Of a stretch of DNA of 64,000 nt, positions 33,744 through 46,600 are shown one piece after another (position 1 is the stretch's first letter; every line of letters starts with the position of its first letter). Origin of the DNA: Pleurotus ostreatus/Saccharomyces cerevisiae fusant. Taxonomy: Eukaryota > Opisthokonta. The stretch lies in assembly GCA_024196135.1 (NCBI GenBank), contig JAMQCK010000072.1, positions 30,442 to 94,441 on the forward strand, read 5' to 3'. Both the position numbers and the translations under genes were made by a program. Under the pieces are notes generated by a model that worked only from the letters and a program-made list of their open reading frames with translations, searched no databases and was not told the origin of the DNA.

Positions 33744-35578
33744 TCAGAGCGTCGATCGTCCCATCGCGAGTGGGATCGAGCTGATACTGCTTGGCGGGAT
33801 GAGCCCGACCTCCGTCACCACCGCGGTCACGCACGTCGGTGGCGTGAGGTCGTACAACGGCTCAAGGACCTCGAGGGTCGCGGTCGTGCCGGTGGCCGAC
33901 TGGGAGAACTTGGGCGGGGCTGGAGGGGTGATGTTAGTGTGCGCATTGGAGCGGTAAATGCACATGAGTATCGGGATAGCGGCGTCAATAGCGGCGGTTG
34001 CTTATCGGGGAAGGGACGCGTGATATCAAGGACGGGTTCGTTGGGAGGGAAGGTCGTTGGGGAGGAAGCTCGGATGACGAGACCATTCGCATGACAAGGA
34101 GGTTCGCACGGAGAATATCATGGGTAGACAAAGTGAAGATACAACACTCACCGAGCTCATTCTTGCCGAAGCCATCGAGCATCAAGCCCTCGCTGAATTT
34201 ATACGTCTCACAGCAGACGACAACGGGGATGCCGTATTGCTTCGCCAGCATGGCAACCATAGCGGTACCCGCCCGCGAGTACACGGCGCCATTTGAATGC
34301 AGAGAGTGCGCGCCGAGGAGGACCTGGGACCGTCATTAGCCAGAACTCCAGGTGAAATTTGGGGGAATAATGTACCATTGACGCCTCGGTCAGTACGGAG
34401 GGTAACGCGGGAAGGAGCGTGTAGGTGCACTGTATTCCTGCCGCGGTCAGCGTGCGGAGGAGGAATTTACCTGCATGCAGATGTTAGTTCGGCTACCCAG
34501 AATGAATTAAGAATTCGACCAACCCTCCAGTAGCGGACGCGAATCGACGACGACGACCGAGAATTTCTTGCCCTCTTCATGAGCATGCAAAAGGACTTTC
34601 TCCACGACAGATGATCTGCAAGCATGTAAGCTTCCGTAATCGCCACATTAGCGCACAACTCACCTTGCGTAAACCAGGATGACATCGCCGTCCTTGATCT
34701 TCTTTCCCGCAATATCTTCAATGACTTCGTCCGCAGTGATGATGCGTTCACGGATGTAGTCGTCGATTCTTGCGCATAATGCGTCTTTGGCCTGTAAGCC
34801 GCCTATTAGCGTACGTGGCGACGAGCGAGCCCGATGCGCCACCCACATCTTGCTCGGGCAAGTCAATGTCGGAGCCGCTGATCTCGAGCTTGAGCTGGCG
34901 GATAGCATTACCCATTGTGACGCTCATGGGCCGTGCAGAGACAAGGTGGGTGATTTGAGGCGAAAGGTGGGTCATGAGGTGGCGCGAGAGGGTGTTATGG
35001 GCAGGCGTGTGGTAGTCTTGGATGACCTGCACGACAGACGATGAGCAAACCAATCGTGGGGGATGGGCAAGGATTGCTGTGATCGGTCCATCCGGTCTAT
35101 GAGGCCAACTCACCGCCTTGAAAGCCGTAAGCGTAGCTATACATCTCGCGTTCGCGCCAGAGATCTTGAACTCGGAGAACAACAGTCCAAGTCGGATGAT
35201 TGCAGGATGGATGTCGCCCTTGATCTGGTGCCCAGGCGCTTTTGGTAGACCAAAGTGCGAGAATATGCGAAGGCCACGGTATTTTGGCGTCTCGTCGTCC
35301 GCGGCGCCAGAGGCCGCGATCGACATGCGCCGCTGGTGCATCGAGGGCTTTGAACTACCCGCCGGAGGCTTCGAGCTCGACGAGGACTTCGCATTTTGAT
35401 TCGAGGGGGCGGGTTTCGAGCCGGATGCCTTCTGCGCCTGCTGCTGTTCGAGGCGCGCTGCTTTCGCCGCGCGCTGAGCCTCTTGCAGCGCCTTGCGCTC
35501 CGCCTTGGTCATCTCCTTCTGCGACTTTTTGACCGGCGGCGCGGCTGGGGGGCCGCCTGCTTCGGGTGCGGGGCTCAT
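33744..35578 (-). CDS. GCD2: Translation initiation factor eIF2B subunit delta (GCD2)
   Basis: A multi-exon gene from ATG 35578 (MSPAPEAGGPPAAPPVKKSQ) to the stop at 33744. It has a Lys/Ala/Gln-rich N-terminal extension. The eIF2B alpha/beta/delta domain then shows YRGLRIFSHFGLPK, GDIHPAIIRLGLLFSEFKIS, IQDYHTPAHNTLSRHLMTHL, DDYIRERIITADEVI, SVVVVDSRPLLEGK, MVLLGAHSLHSNGAVYSRAG, VVCCETYKFSE and TAVVTEVGLIPP. eIF2B is the GDP-GTP exchange factor for eIF2; delta belongs to the regulatory subcomplex that senses eIF2 phosphorylation. Head-to-head with RAT1, 258 bp between start codons. Confidence 0.95.
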
Positions 35579-35836
35579 TTTGGGATAGGAATCGGGTGGC
35601 GGGGGCGGAGGCAGACGAGTTCGGTGTATTGTACTTTCGCGAGTCCAGTCATTATGGGCAACGCGTGACGGCTGATCGAGTTTGTGGCGTCGGTCACGAA
35701 TTTGGTAACGCGGTTCTGTCATCGGTGCAGCCGCCCAAAGCCAAAACTTCCGATTTGGTCTTGACCACCACGTCGTTTGCCGGCTGCCACTCCTTCAGCC
35801 GCGCAGGTTTATATACTAGACTAACGAGCAGGCAAA

Positions 35837-38800
35837 ATGGTGCGTATTTTACTTGTTCTGCATGATGTGCAGAGACTCAGACGAAACGCAGGGTGTTCCC
35901 GCGCTCTTCCGTTGGTTGAGCAAGAAATATCCGAAAATTGGTGCGTGAACTGCATGTCCCCTTCATCTCAAAGCTCACACAATGTCCAGTTCAACCCGTA
36001 ATTGAGGAGGAACCGCGGCAAATAGGAGATGAGGTCATTCCTATAGATGCCAGCGGACGCAACCCCAATGGTGTCGAGTTTGACAATCTCTACTTGGACA
36101 TGAATGGTATCGTAAGTGACGCGCGTATCGGTAGGGGATGTCTGCTCAAGAGACCTAGGTTCATCCATGTACGCATCCGGAGGGCAAGCCTGCCCCGGAG
36201 ACCGAGGAGGAGATGATGGTCGAGATCTTCAACTACACTGAGCGCGTTGTGAACATGGTTCGCCCTCGCAAGCTCTTGTTCATGGCTATCGGTACGTGTC
36301 TTTATAAGCCCATCTTCCGCTAGTCCTCTTACCACGTCAACAGACGGTGTCGCGCCGCGCGCGAAGATGAATCAGCAGCGGTCGCGTCGTTTCCGTGCCA
36401 GTCAGGAGGCGCAGGAGAAGGAGGACGCTCGGGCAGAGTCCCTTGAGCTGTGGAAGTGTGCGTAAACATGGCTACGGTTCAGGCAATGGACTCACAAGCG
36501 CTTATAGCTATGGGCAAGGAACTCACCGACGAGATGAAGAACCCTAAGGCGGCCTGGGACTCCAATGCTATCACCCCTGGCACGCCTTTCATGACTTTGC
36601 TTGCCAATTCCCTGCGCTACTGGACCGTCCAAAAGATGAATGAAGACCCGGCGTGGAAGGGGGTATGTGCAGTGTCGTTCGAAAATTGACAACATGCTGA
36701 CTCGCAATATAGATCCAGGTCATCATTTCCGATGCTTCCGTCCCCGGAGAGGGTGAACACAAGATTATGGACTTTATTCGGCGCCAGCGCGTCAACCCTG
36801 GTCACGACCCAAATACTGAGCACGTTATCTACGGACTGGTGAGCCGATTCAGGTATATGCTGTACTAAGCGTGCTGACAATTCGCAGGATGCCGATCTGA
36901 TCATGCTGTCGCTAGCTACACATGAGCCGCATTTCAGAGTTCTGCGTGAAGATGTGTTCAATCAAGACGTGTCCAGCACGGCATGCCGCAAGTGTGGCAA
37001 GGAGGGCCACTACGCTGCACAGTGCACCGCGCCCGAAGGCTCCGCACCAGAAAAGCCCAAGGACTACAAAAAGCCCTTCATCTTCCTCGACGTATCCATC
37101 CTCCGCGAGTACCTCGAAATCGAGCTCGACGTCCCCAACACCCCCTTCCCCTTCGATCTCGAGCGCGCGATCGACGACTGGGTCATGCTCATCTTCTTCG
37201 TCGGAAATGATTTCCTGCCCCACCTGCCCTCGCTTGAGATCCGCGAAGGCGCGATTGACACGCTCCTGAAAATTTGGAAGACGGAGCTGCCGCGGATGGG
37301 CGGCTACCTGACGAACAACGGCGAGATAGAGCTCGCGCGCGCGCAGGTCATCCTGGAGGGCATTGGCCAGCGCGAGGCCGACATATTCAGAAGGCGGCGT
37401 GAAGGTCTGTCTGATGATCACCATCGTAATCTTATCGTGTCTACCCATCCACTTCAATGGGCATTGGGATTGACATCGCGCATCTGTATGGCTCAAATGC
37501 CTGGAATGAAGCGTGGCGTGAATCCCTTTGAATGCCCTTGCAATGCCATCACTATCCTTCCCTTCACCTCTTTCCCTTTTCCCTAACCTCCCTCATCATT
37601 CACCCTGCATTCGTCCTTTTCTGAGTGGTTATCGATGCCTATCTGCCCACGCTCCCTTTGCCCCATGCCGTAATCCCCTTCCATGAATTTCTATCCTCCC
37701 ACGCCCTTCCCATTCCCCTTCCTATCCCCGAGTGCATGTTCGTGTGATGAGCGGAATATTGACAAGTGAATTACAGCCGAGCAGCGGCAGGACCACAACG
37801 CGAAGCGACGCAAGCTCGAGCAGGAGCAGCGCAAGAATGCGTCCGTGCCCGTTGGGCCCTCGCCTTCCTTGAACCTCTCCGCGCCACTCAACGGCGTCGG
37901 CCCGCCCCTTATCCATCCCTCCCTGCCCCAGCGCCCGGACTTCGCCGCGCGCGCGGACAGCCTGGGGCTCGGTGCGCCTGTAGCTGCGCCCCCGCCCGCG
38001 ATGCAGTCGAACAGCGACATCGTGAACAACCGCGGCGCGATCCGCACGGCGAACCTCGACGCGGCAAATAAGCTGAAGGACCAGCTCTTCGACCTCGTCC
38101 CGCTGGGTCGAGCAAACAAGCCGGCGCCACCGAAGCTGAACCCGACGCTGCCGGACAAGCCAGTGACGCCTGAGGATCTGGTCGCGGCAACGACAGTGAC
38201 GCCGCCTGTCACGGCGCAGGCGCCGCCGAGGCCGCTTGCGGCGGGCGATAGCATGGAGTCGGACGACATGATCCCGGGCTTTGAGTCGCAGAGTACGACG
38301 GTGACGACCGAGCCGGGGTCGCAGGCAACGCTGGATGGTGACGCGGGCCAGAATGGCCACGCTGAGGACTCCCAGGCCGACGCCACGATGGAGAATGGGG
38401 ACGCGGATGCCGATGGAGAGGACGACGCTGAGGGCGAGGTCGATATGGACACGCAGGACGACGATGGCGACGTGCCCCCGCTTGCGGGCAAGAAGCGCAA
38501 GCTGGACGAGGGCCCCGCTGCGGAGGACAACTCCACGGAGGAGGAAGAGGATGAAGAGGCGGCTGCCAACGCGAGCCTATACAAGATGAAGAAGAACGCC
38601 GACGGCTCGATTGAGCAGGCCGACCATGTTCAGTGAGTACTTGAGTTTCCGTCAAGTCGGCGGTGTTCTGATATTTGTCTCTAGGCTGTGGGAGCCTGGG
38701 TACAGGGAGCGCTACTACAAGAATAAGTTCGGCAGGGATTACAGCGACGAGGAGTTCAGGAAGGAGTACGTGCTAACCTCGCTTTTTTTCTATGTGATTG

Positions 38801-40306
38801 CTGACTTTGCTTTCAGCGTCACCACGAAGTACATGGAGGGCCTCGCTTGGGTGCTCCAGTACTACTATCAGGGTGTAAGTCGGCTCGGGACTATACTCTT
38901 ACATCAGCTCACGCGCTTTTCAGACGCCTTCATGGAGGTGGTACTACCCCTACCACTTCGCGCCCTTCGCCGCCGACTTCGAGGACGTCGAGAAGATGGA
39001 CCTCAAGTTCGAGATGGGCCAGCCCTTCAAGCCCTTCGAGCAGCTCATGGGCGTCTTCCCCGCCGCCTCGCGCAAGCACATCCCCGAGGTCTTCCACCCG
39101 CTCATGACCGAGGCGGACTCGCCCATCATCGACTTCTACCCGACCGAGTTCTTCATCGACATGAACGGGAAGAAGATGGCGTGGCAGGGCGTGGCGCTGC
39201 TGCCGTTTATTGACGAGCAAAGGCTGTTGGACGCGATGGCGGAGGGGTACCCGTCGTTGACGGAGGATGAGATTCATAGGAATCGGTGGGGGAACAATGT
39301 GATCTTTGCGGCGGATGAGCATCCGGTGTATCCGTTGTACGAGGCGTTGTATGGGAAGCGGAAGGGGGGAGAGGTACGGCACTTGCTCACTTGCTTTGTT
39401 CGCAGATAGCTGACGTATATCCTTTAGCCCGTACCCCTCGATGTCAAGCTCACCAAGGGCATCTCCGGCACCGTCCAGCGCAACCCCGACTGCCTGCCCG
39501 GCTCCACCTACGAGAGCCCGATCCCCACACTCAAGGACATCCCAAACGACCGCTCGCTCTCCGTCCTCTACTTCTTCCCCAAGCAGCTCTCGCCGCATCG
39601 CTCGGTCCTTCTGCCCGGCGCTGTCCCGCCGCGGCGCCAGCTGACGACCGCGGACCTCACCGCGACGCGCAACGGCGGGCGCCCGCCGCGCAAGAGCTAC
39701 GACAACCGCAACACGGGACGTGGCGGCCTCTGGCGGGAGGGCAGTGACCGTGGCGGAGGCTTCGGTGGGCGTGGTAGGGGCCCACCGCCGCACCAGCGGG
39801 AGACGCGCCCGTATCCCTCGAATGGTCCGCCGGCGCAGAACGGGTATGGAGGCGGTCGGGGCGGCTATGGTGGTGGTGGATACGGCGGTTATGGTGGAGG
39901 AGGTGGTGGCGGCGGCGGCAACCGCGGTCGGCCGAATGACTATGGAGGGTACGGCGGTGGAAGCCGGGGCGGGTACAACAGTCACAGCGGCGGCGGTGGG
40001 TACCCTCCGCCAAGCAGCTATGGCGCCGCGCCGCCTGCCGGTGGTGGCTACCCTGGCTACGGTGGTGGTGGAGCAAGCGCAGGTGGCGGATATGGCGGGT
40101 CGGGTGGCTATGGCGGCGGCGGAGGTGCTGGATACGGCAACTACGGATATGGGGGCAACCAAGCCCCTGCGCCTGGTGTGTACGGTGGCGACCCTCGGGG
40201 TGGTGGTCGTGGAGGTGGATACGGCGGGCAGGGCTATGGAAACTCGCGAGGTGGAGGAGGGTATGGAGGAGGGTACAACGGTGGCGGACGTGGCAGAGGG
40301 TGGTAG
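35837..40306 (+). CDS. RAT1: 5'-3' exoribonuclease 2 (RAT1/XRN2)
   Basis: The coding part of exon 1 is only ATG (35837-35839). Exon 2 (35892-35940) resumes [16 protein letters not shown], the exact XRN start. Acidic catalytic motifs follow: [46 protein letters not shown] and [21 protein letters not shown] zinc knuckle ([14 protein letters not shown]), the XRN1-type second conserved region ([20 protein letters not shown]) and an acidic linker come next. The C-terminal Gly/Tyr tail runs GGYGGGG to GRGRGW, stop 40304-40306. RAT1 degrades uncapped nuclear RNA and promotes Pol II termination. One intron (37405-37776, 372 bp) is far longer than the others. Confidence 0.97.
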
Positions 40307-40982
40307 ATTGCCATAAATTATCGTCTTGTGGAGACGTAGTAGACTTCGACCTTCCAGTACTGTAGTTCTTACTCTAGTGAATGCTTTGGCTCTTGCTCTT
40401 CCTATCTCTTCCTATCCGTATTCCCAGTCTGGTGAACCGCATTACCGCAAACCCGATAAGGCGCCCAGCAGTTGACGCCAATTGACGTGTGTTCGTCCCG
40501 CCGGCATGGCAGCCACATGGGAAACTTCTCGTTCATCTCGGGCTGCGCAAGTCGCCATGTCGATGATCCCGCACCCACAGCCTTCCGGAAGATGCAGGCC
40601 CCACGGGGTTCAGACGCGCGATTAGCGTGGCAAGCGCGGTCCGAGCTCTATATTCGCGCTCATCGCACAGACATTACCCCCACGCGCCGGCGAGCGCGCC
40701 TTCACCACGCACTCAGCGCCCTGCTCGCGCAGTGAAACAATATTCCATACAAGCCCGGAAACGTGCAGCGCGCGCCCGGCAAGCGCCCATCAGCCTTGCT
40801 ATAAAAGTTAGAAATCAGCGTCCGAACGTCCGCCCAGCCCTGTCCGCTCCAGCACCCGCCGCCAACTCGACACCGAGGCGGTGATCTGCGTCCGGAGAGT
40901 GTCAGAGAGCGTTGTACGTACTAGTTCCCGACGCGCGCCAGCATAAGTCCGGTGCGTGCTGGCGAGCGCCTCTTCCGTGTTC
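40307..40982. other. intergenic region
   Basis: About 0.68 kb between RAT1 and the CAX-like gene. GC-rich with short open frames that show no conservation I recognise. Confidence 0.45.
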
Positions 40983-42958
40983 ATGCCCGCTCACCCGTAC
41001 GTGCAGATCGAGATGTCCGAGATCAACGAGAAGGGGGCGGTCCCGCGCCATCGCGTACATAGGACAGACGAGGAGGCCGGGGGGATTGAGGACGCCAACA
41101 GCAGCAGCCCCTTCTTCGCGAATGGCGAGCGCCACGACACGGAGCATGCCTACCCTCCCCACCACCACCATCTGCACGCCCCGCATCTTTCGATGGAAAA
41201 CCATCCTCACTTGCAGGATGCTGTGGATGGTGCGCACCCCGCAGCAAAAATCAAAAGGAAATGGTACTCAGGCGTCTCCGCAGGATGGGAACGCTTCAAG
41301 AACAGGTTCAACAGAGTCGGCAGGCGGAAGATTGGGATCGCGGAGAGCTTGAAGAACTTGGCGAAGCAGTCATGTTGGTTTGCCTCCGTCCAGTTACGCT
41401 TCCGGCCGCTTATTTCCTTACAGGGCTCAATACCTTCATCGTCTTCATTCCAATCGGCTGGGTCACACATTTCCTGGAGGTACACCGCAGTCCAGTCGGC
41501 GTCCCTCACACCGTAGTCTTCATCTGTGCGTGAGCCGCAGTTGACTAGTCCTCTCAAGCTCATTATCCGCCTCCTAGTCAACTTTCTTGCCATCATCCCC
41601 CTCGCGAAGCTCTTCGAGTATGGCGGTGAACAGATGAGCTATTATGTCGGCAAGGAACTTGGAGACCTCATCATTATTTCTCTGAACAAGTACGCCTTCC
41701 CCCTCCTATTCCCAAGTGACCATTGACCCCGTTCAGCGTCATCGAGGCCACGCTCGCCATCATCCTGCTCAACAAGTGCGAGTTGAGACTACTACAGTCC
41801 ACCATCATCGGCGTCGTCATCTTGCATTTGCTACTCATCCCAGGTGTCTCGTTCATCATTGGCGGCGCGCGCGTGATGCACCAGGAACTCGCACCGCATC
41901 ACTCTGAGCTCAATCAGGCGCTGCTCACGGTCGGTGTTGTCTGCTTGCTGCTGCCCGCTGCATTCTTCGCTGCCATCGACCGGGGAACAGCCGCAGCCGC
42001 AGAGCTTGGTACGGCAGAGAGCGCAGTCTCGGATGCCTCGCGGGCGACTTTCCTGTCCATAAGCCACGGCCTCGCCATCATACTCCTCGTCGTGTACGTT
42101 GACCCCTTCACTCGAAGCCTCCCTCCTTGACTAACACGTTCACTAGCTACATCTGCTCCCGCATCTACCTCCACAACCCACCCGGCGACGACAACGCGCT
42201 CCGCCCGCGCGAGAACGCGCCCGAGGAGCACAAGCGCGAGGAGAAGCACCTCGAGGAGGGCGACCCCGAGATGTCCCCCTGGGTGTGCATCGCCATGCTC
42301 GTCGTCACCATCGGCATCATGGCCGCGACCGCCGAGTGGCTCGTCGACAGCATCGAGTACGTGCGCGAGGGCGGACGCATCACGGAGGAGTGGTTCGGCC
42401 TGATCCTCCTCCCCATCGTGTCGTTCTCGGCGGACGCGGCGGTCGCGGCGGCGTTTTTTGTGCGGTATTTGTTCAAGAGCTATTTGGGGAAGCCGACGCC
42501 GATTAGCACGCTGGCGCAGGCGAGGACGATTGATATGGCGATTCAGGTGAGTGAAGGTGATTTGGATGAGAAAGTGAAGGCTGACGGAACTTAGTTCATC
42601 CTGTTCTGGATGCCGTTCTTCGTTCTCATCGCCTGGTGGTCGAGCCGGCCGCTGACCCTGCTCTTCGACCTGTACGAGGTCGCAGTCATCATCGGCTCGT
42701 GCTTCATCGTCAACTACGTGACCGCCGACTCGAAGACGAACTGGGCAGAGGGTGCGGCCTTGGTAGCTTTCTACGCGATGATTGTAAGTTACTCGTGCAA
42801 CTTTCGCGGAAGACTCCACTGACATGACTTAGGCCCTGACTACATGGTTCTACGCCGGTCAGGAGGAAATCCACCACATAGCTATCTGCACCGCGGTTGC
42901 TGCCAGCGGTGCAGCGGAGGGTGCAGGTGCCGAGGCGGCGGCGGCTGGCCACCATTGA
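40983..42958 (+). CDS. CAX-family cation/proton exchanger with a degenerate second catalytic motif
   Basis: A multi-exon membrane protein starting MPAHPYVQIEMSEINEKGAV, with a His-rich cytosolic N-terminus (HHHHLHAPH). CAX architecture is clear: SWLNTFIVFIPIGWVTHFLE, VVFIFNFLAIIPLAKLFEYG, then the c-1 repeat NNVIEATLAIILLNKCELRL followed by LLQSTIIGVVILHLLLIPGV. An acidic loop follows, then the c-2 repeat LILLPIVSFSADAAVAAAFF, and near the end SRPLTLLFDLYEVAVI and NYVTADSKTNWAEGAALVAF. Canonical c-1 GNAVE reads NNVIE (Glu kept); c-2 GNAAEH reads SFSADA, so the key Glu is Asp and the His is Ala. Vacuolar Ca2+/H+ exchange is the family role but may not hold here. Confidence 0.9.
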
Positions 42959-43686
42959 GCATACTGGACATTATCTGCTCTGTCCCACGTAGGACTTCCC
43001 CATGCGCCGACGGAGGAGTCTTCCACCCCCTTCCCTCCCCCGATCCCCCACGAACACTCGCATCCACATCTGCACATACGCGGGCACCAACACCTACCAG
43101 GTGCACGCTAACTTATTCACGAGGCGGGCTTCTCTACTGCACATACATACCATCGGATTTATTTAATACCCATCCCTCATTTCCACTGCGGAATCTCCCT
43201 GCGGCTACATATCTCTGTGTCGATGGCTCGTCTGTTTCGCATGTCGGCGGCTCGTCTGTCTCGCAAGCCTGCGGCTCGTCTATCTCACATACCTGCGGCT
43301 CGTCTATCTCACATACCTGCGGATCGTTCATCTCACGCGTCTGCGATTCGCATATTTCTCAGATTTGCGACCAGCATTGTCCTCTATTATCTACGGCTCA
43401 CATCCATACCAGACTGTCCTCATATCTGCCTGTCATCTATATACGCACCTACTTACCTCGCATGGAATCTGAATCGTACACGCTAGCTTTGCGTCCTGTT
43501 ATTGAAGCCTTGTGATTGATTTTCTCAAATTTTCAGAAAGCGATTGAGAGGACACAACTCAATGGTCGAGGTTCGAGGATACACACATTGCTTGTCTTTG
43601 TCTATCGCTACACAGGTCATAGGCCTTCGTACATATCGTATACATAGTACGGACAATTCTACACTTCGCGCCGTATTCGCCCTTGT
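42959..43686. other. 3' flanks of convergent CAX-like and HBS1 genes
   Basis: Contains a 24-bp-unit minisatellite at about 43225-43345. Otherwise no gene is recognised. Confidence 0.5.
43225..43345. repeat. Minisatellite, 24-bp unit
   Basis: About five degenerate copies of a unit like GGCTCGTCTATCTCACATACCTGC; two central copies are almost identical. The unit is a multiple of three, so frames through it stay open in several readings, but no coding use is evident. Confidence 0.8.
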
Positions 43687-46600
43687 TTACAGCAGTTGGA
43701 CAACGATGCCTGTTGAACGGATGATCAGCACGTTGCTACAAGAACCCCCCGTAACACTGCACAAAATTGAAAAAAGAAAACTGACTCACCAGCAGCAATC
43801 GTCTCCCCACCTCTGCGGATGAGGATACGGCCCATGTCCTTGTTGACCGAGAAGGGCTCTATCGGAATCGGTTTCGCCACGCTATTGGGGCCGGTCATGG
43901 CCGTGGCGCGGAGGGAGACGTGCACTTCGGCGGAAGTGCTCTTGGTGAGGACGCTGACGAAGAGATCTCATCAGAAGTCCTGCGACCCAGAAGAGTAAGT
44001 CTGCTCACCGAGGGTGTTCTTTCAACACCCTACCCGTCCCCCTATCTAGGGTAGCGACGAGCTTTGAGATCGTCGCCGGCACGTCACGAGAGTGGTGGAA
44101 GAGCTCGACCGTCGTGCCAGTCGTAATCGGGATCTGGACATCGAAGACGATAATCCTCGCACTGAAGCTTGCTGCGAGAGGTATCGGCTCGTGAGGCAAG
44201 CAGAGCACTGACCCGATGTTGAGGTTGATGGGGTCGATGTTGGTGAGATAGAGCGTGACGTTTGACCCGGACGCCGCCCATACGAGGCTCTCGTCTTCGG
44301 TCTCGATGGCTGCGGGGTAACAGGTCGGTAGGCAAGATCGCGTGAATGATTCAGAGAACGCACTCTTCACGTAGGCCGTCTCATCACCTGGCAGTACGCG
44401 CACGCGATCGCCGACCTGTACAATCCCGCCGCAGATGCGACCAGAGACAGCAGTTCCGGACGTCGTGCCCTTGAAGACGTTTGCAATTGGGATGCGAAGA
44501 GGCGCAGTGATGTCGCGAGCCGGAGGATCCAATTGGTCTGTATGCTGTTAGTTCACTGCTTGAACATAAGTCGCATACCACCAACCAAGCACGTCCAGTA
44601 AGGTAGGACCGTCATACCAAGCTTTCAAGGACGCGGCTTCCTCATCATCACGATTGGCAAGGTTGATGCCCTGCATGGCCGCAACAGGAACGAAACTCGT
44701 CTTTGAGGGCTGGAAGCCAGTCTGCACCAAAAACGGCTTTAACTGCTCGCAGATATCGTCGTACCGGTCGCGATCCCAGTTCACCTGTCGATAGGCCGCA
44801 TCAGCATTTTAGCCACGACAGGTAGTAAACACAGACCATACCTGATCGAGCTTGTTGACAGCAACAACGACTTGTGTGACGCCGAGACTGCGCACGAGGA
44901 TGAGATGCTCGCGCGTCTGCCCACCACGCTCGAATCCAGACTCGAACTCGCCCGTCGTTGCATCGACGACGAGCAACGCGCAGTCAGCCTGTGCTGCACC
45001 GGAGATCATGTTCGGTACGAAGTCCTTATGCCCAGGCGCGTCGAGGATCGTTATCTGCCTGTGTGGGGTCGCCATCGCGCGAGTAGCGATGTCCATGGTG
45101 ATGCCACTGCACAACTTCCTTAGCGCTCCTGGTAACTGGAGAATCACTTTACGCACCGCTCGCGCTCCTCTAGCGTCCCGTCAAAGTTCCACGCCCAGGC
45201 GAAGCTGCGCTTGCCGACCTTACTGCTCCCGCGCTCATTTGCCGTCCGCGTCTTCTCATCCAGCGCGCCTAACTCATACAACAACCTCCCCATCAAAGTC
45301 GACTTGCCTGCATCCACATGTCCTGCAATAACTCCCGCATCAGCCTTCCATTCCCTTTCCCTACCATCCCGAACGAGCACGCACCAATGACGACCAAGCT
45401 AACCGCCTTCTTCCCCCGCGCCTCCTCCGCCTCGATCGCCCGCCTCGCCTCCTCCAGCAGCTTCTCCCTCGCGAACACCGCCTTCGGCGGCGGCTCGTCC
45501 ACCGGCTTCTCCTCCTTCTCACCTATATTCAGCCCCGACAGATCCAGCTGCTGCTGGCTCACACCTCTCGCCGGTGTCGCCGCGCCACTCTTCGTCGCAC
45601 CGCCGCCACTCTTCGCCGCGCCGCCGCCACTCTTCGCTGTGCCGCCGCCTTTCTTCTTCGGCGCAGGCGATCCCGCGCGGGAGGTCCCGGCGGACTTGGC
45701 CTCTTGCATGGCGCGCTGGGCGGCGGCTTTTTGGGCCTTTTCACGTTCTTTAGCGGCTGTTGGGGGCAGAGAGGGAGGGAAAATGAAGTCATCAATATCA
45801 TTATCATTAACAAGAGTCCCAAAATGACACAAAGGAAGGAACGAAAAGAATAAATGAGGGGAACGGGGCGGGGGCGGGGGCGGGCACGCAGTGCGCATCG
45901 AACATTAGTCCGCCTTAAACAGCCACAGACGTGGCCGTCGAAGTTGACAGCGGGGAGGACGTCGCGACGGAGGAGGATTGGCGTTTCGCATATCCGGTAT
46001 GCTTGCGCGCGTTCATGACCACGTCGTCCGGGCTCGGGGAGTCGAACGAGAACCCAAGCGGCGGCGAGAACGTCGGCACAGGCGGCGTATGCTTCTTTGA
46101 CTTTCTGCGGTGCTTCTCCTTGCTCGCGCTCGAGGCCTCGTCCGAAAACGGGGACGCCGTGCCCTCAGCGCGTTTCCTGTCCTCTTTCCGCTTGCACCGC
46201 TTGGCCTCCTCCGGATCGACGAGCAGGGAGCCAAAGGTCGACGGCGACGCGCGACTGCCCTCCTTCGGTGACCCAAAGATAGGCGGGCGCATGAGCATCG
46301 GCTCGTCGTCGAGCGGGGACTGCAGCTGCGGCGGCGCGGCTTCAATCTGAGGCCGCCGGTCCTGCGCAGCCTTCTTCGCCTTGAGCGCGAGCTTCGACTT
46401 CTTCTCCGGCTTGTCGCTGCCGGAGAGCGGGCGCGGGGCCTGCCCTGGCGACGGCAGAGGCGCGACGTAGGGCGTCTTGCCCATGCGCACGCGGTCGGGG
46501 CTGGCGAGGCTGTACAGAGACTGGTAGGACGTGGTGATGGCGGTGGTGACCGTGGGGCCGTTGGCGATCGGTGTGAGGTACTCCGTGTGCTCGTCGGGGA

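Noticed and set aside
37691..38584. 297-aa minus-strand frame over RAT1
   Set aside because: Antisense shadow of the Ser/Asp-rich RAT1 linker in GC-rich DNA; Ser/Ala-rich and unstructured.
38930..40162. 410-aa minus-strand frame over RAT1 tail
   Set aside because: Shadow of the Gly-repeat codons; repetitive Thr/Ala/Ile run has no independent features.
43690..43760. HBS1 last exon starting at TTGTAG acceptor
   Set aside because: It gives a premature stop with no family match; the CAACAG acceptor yields the conserved TIAAGIVVQLL end.
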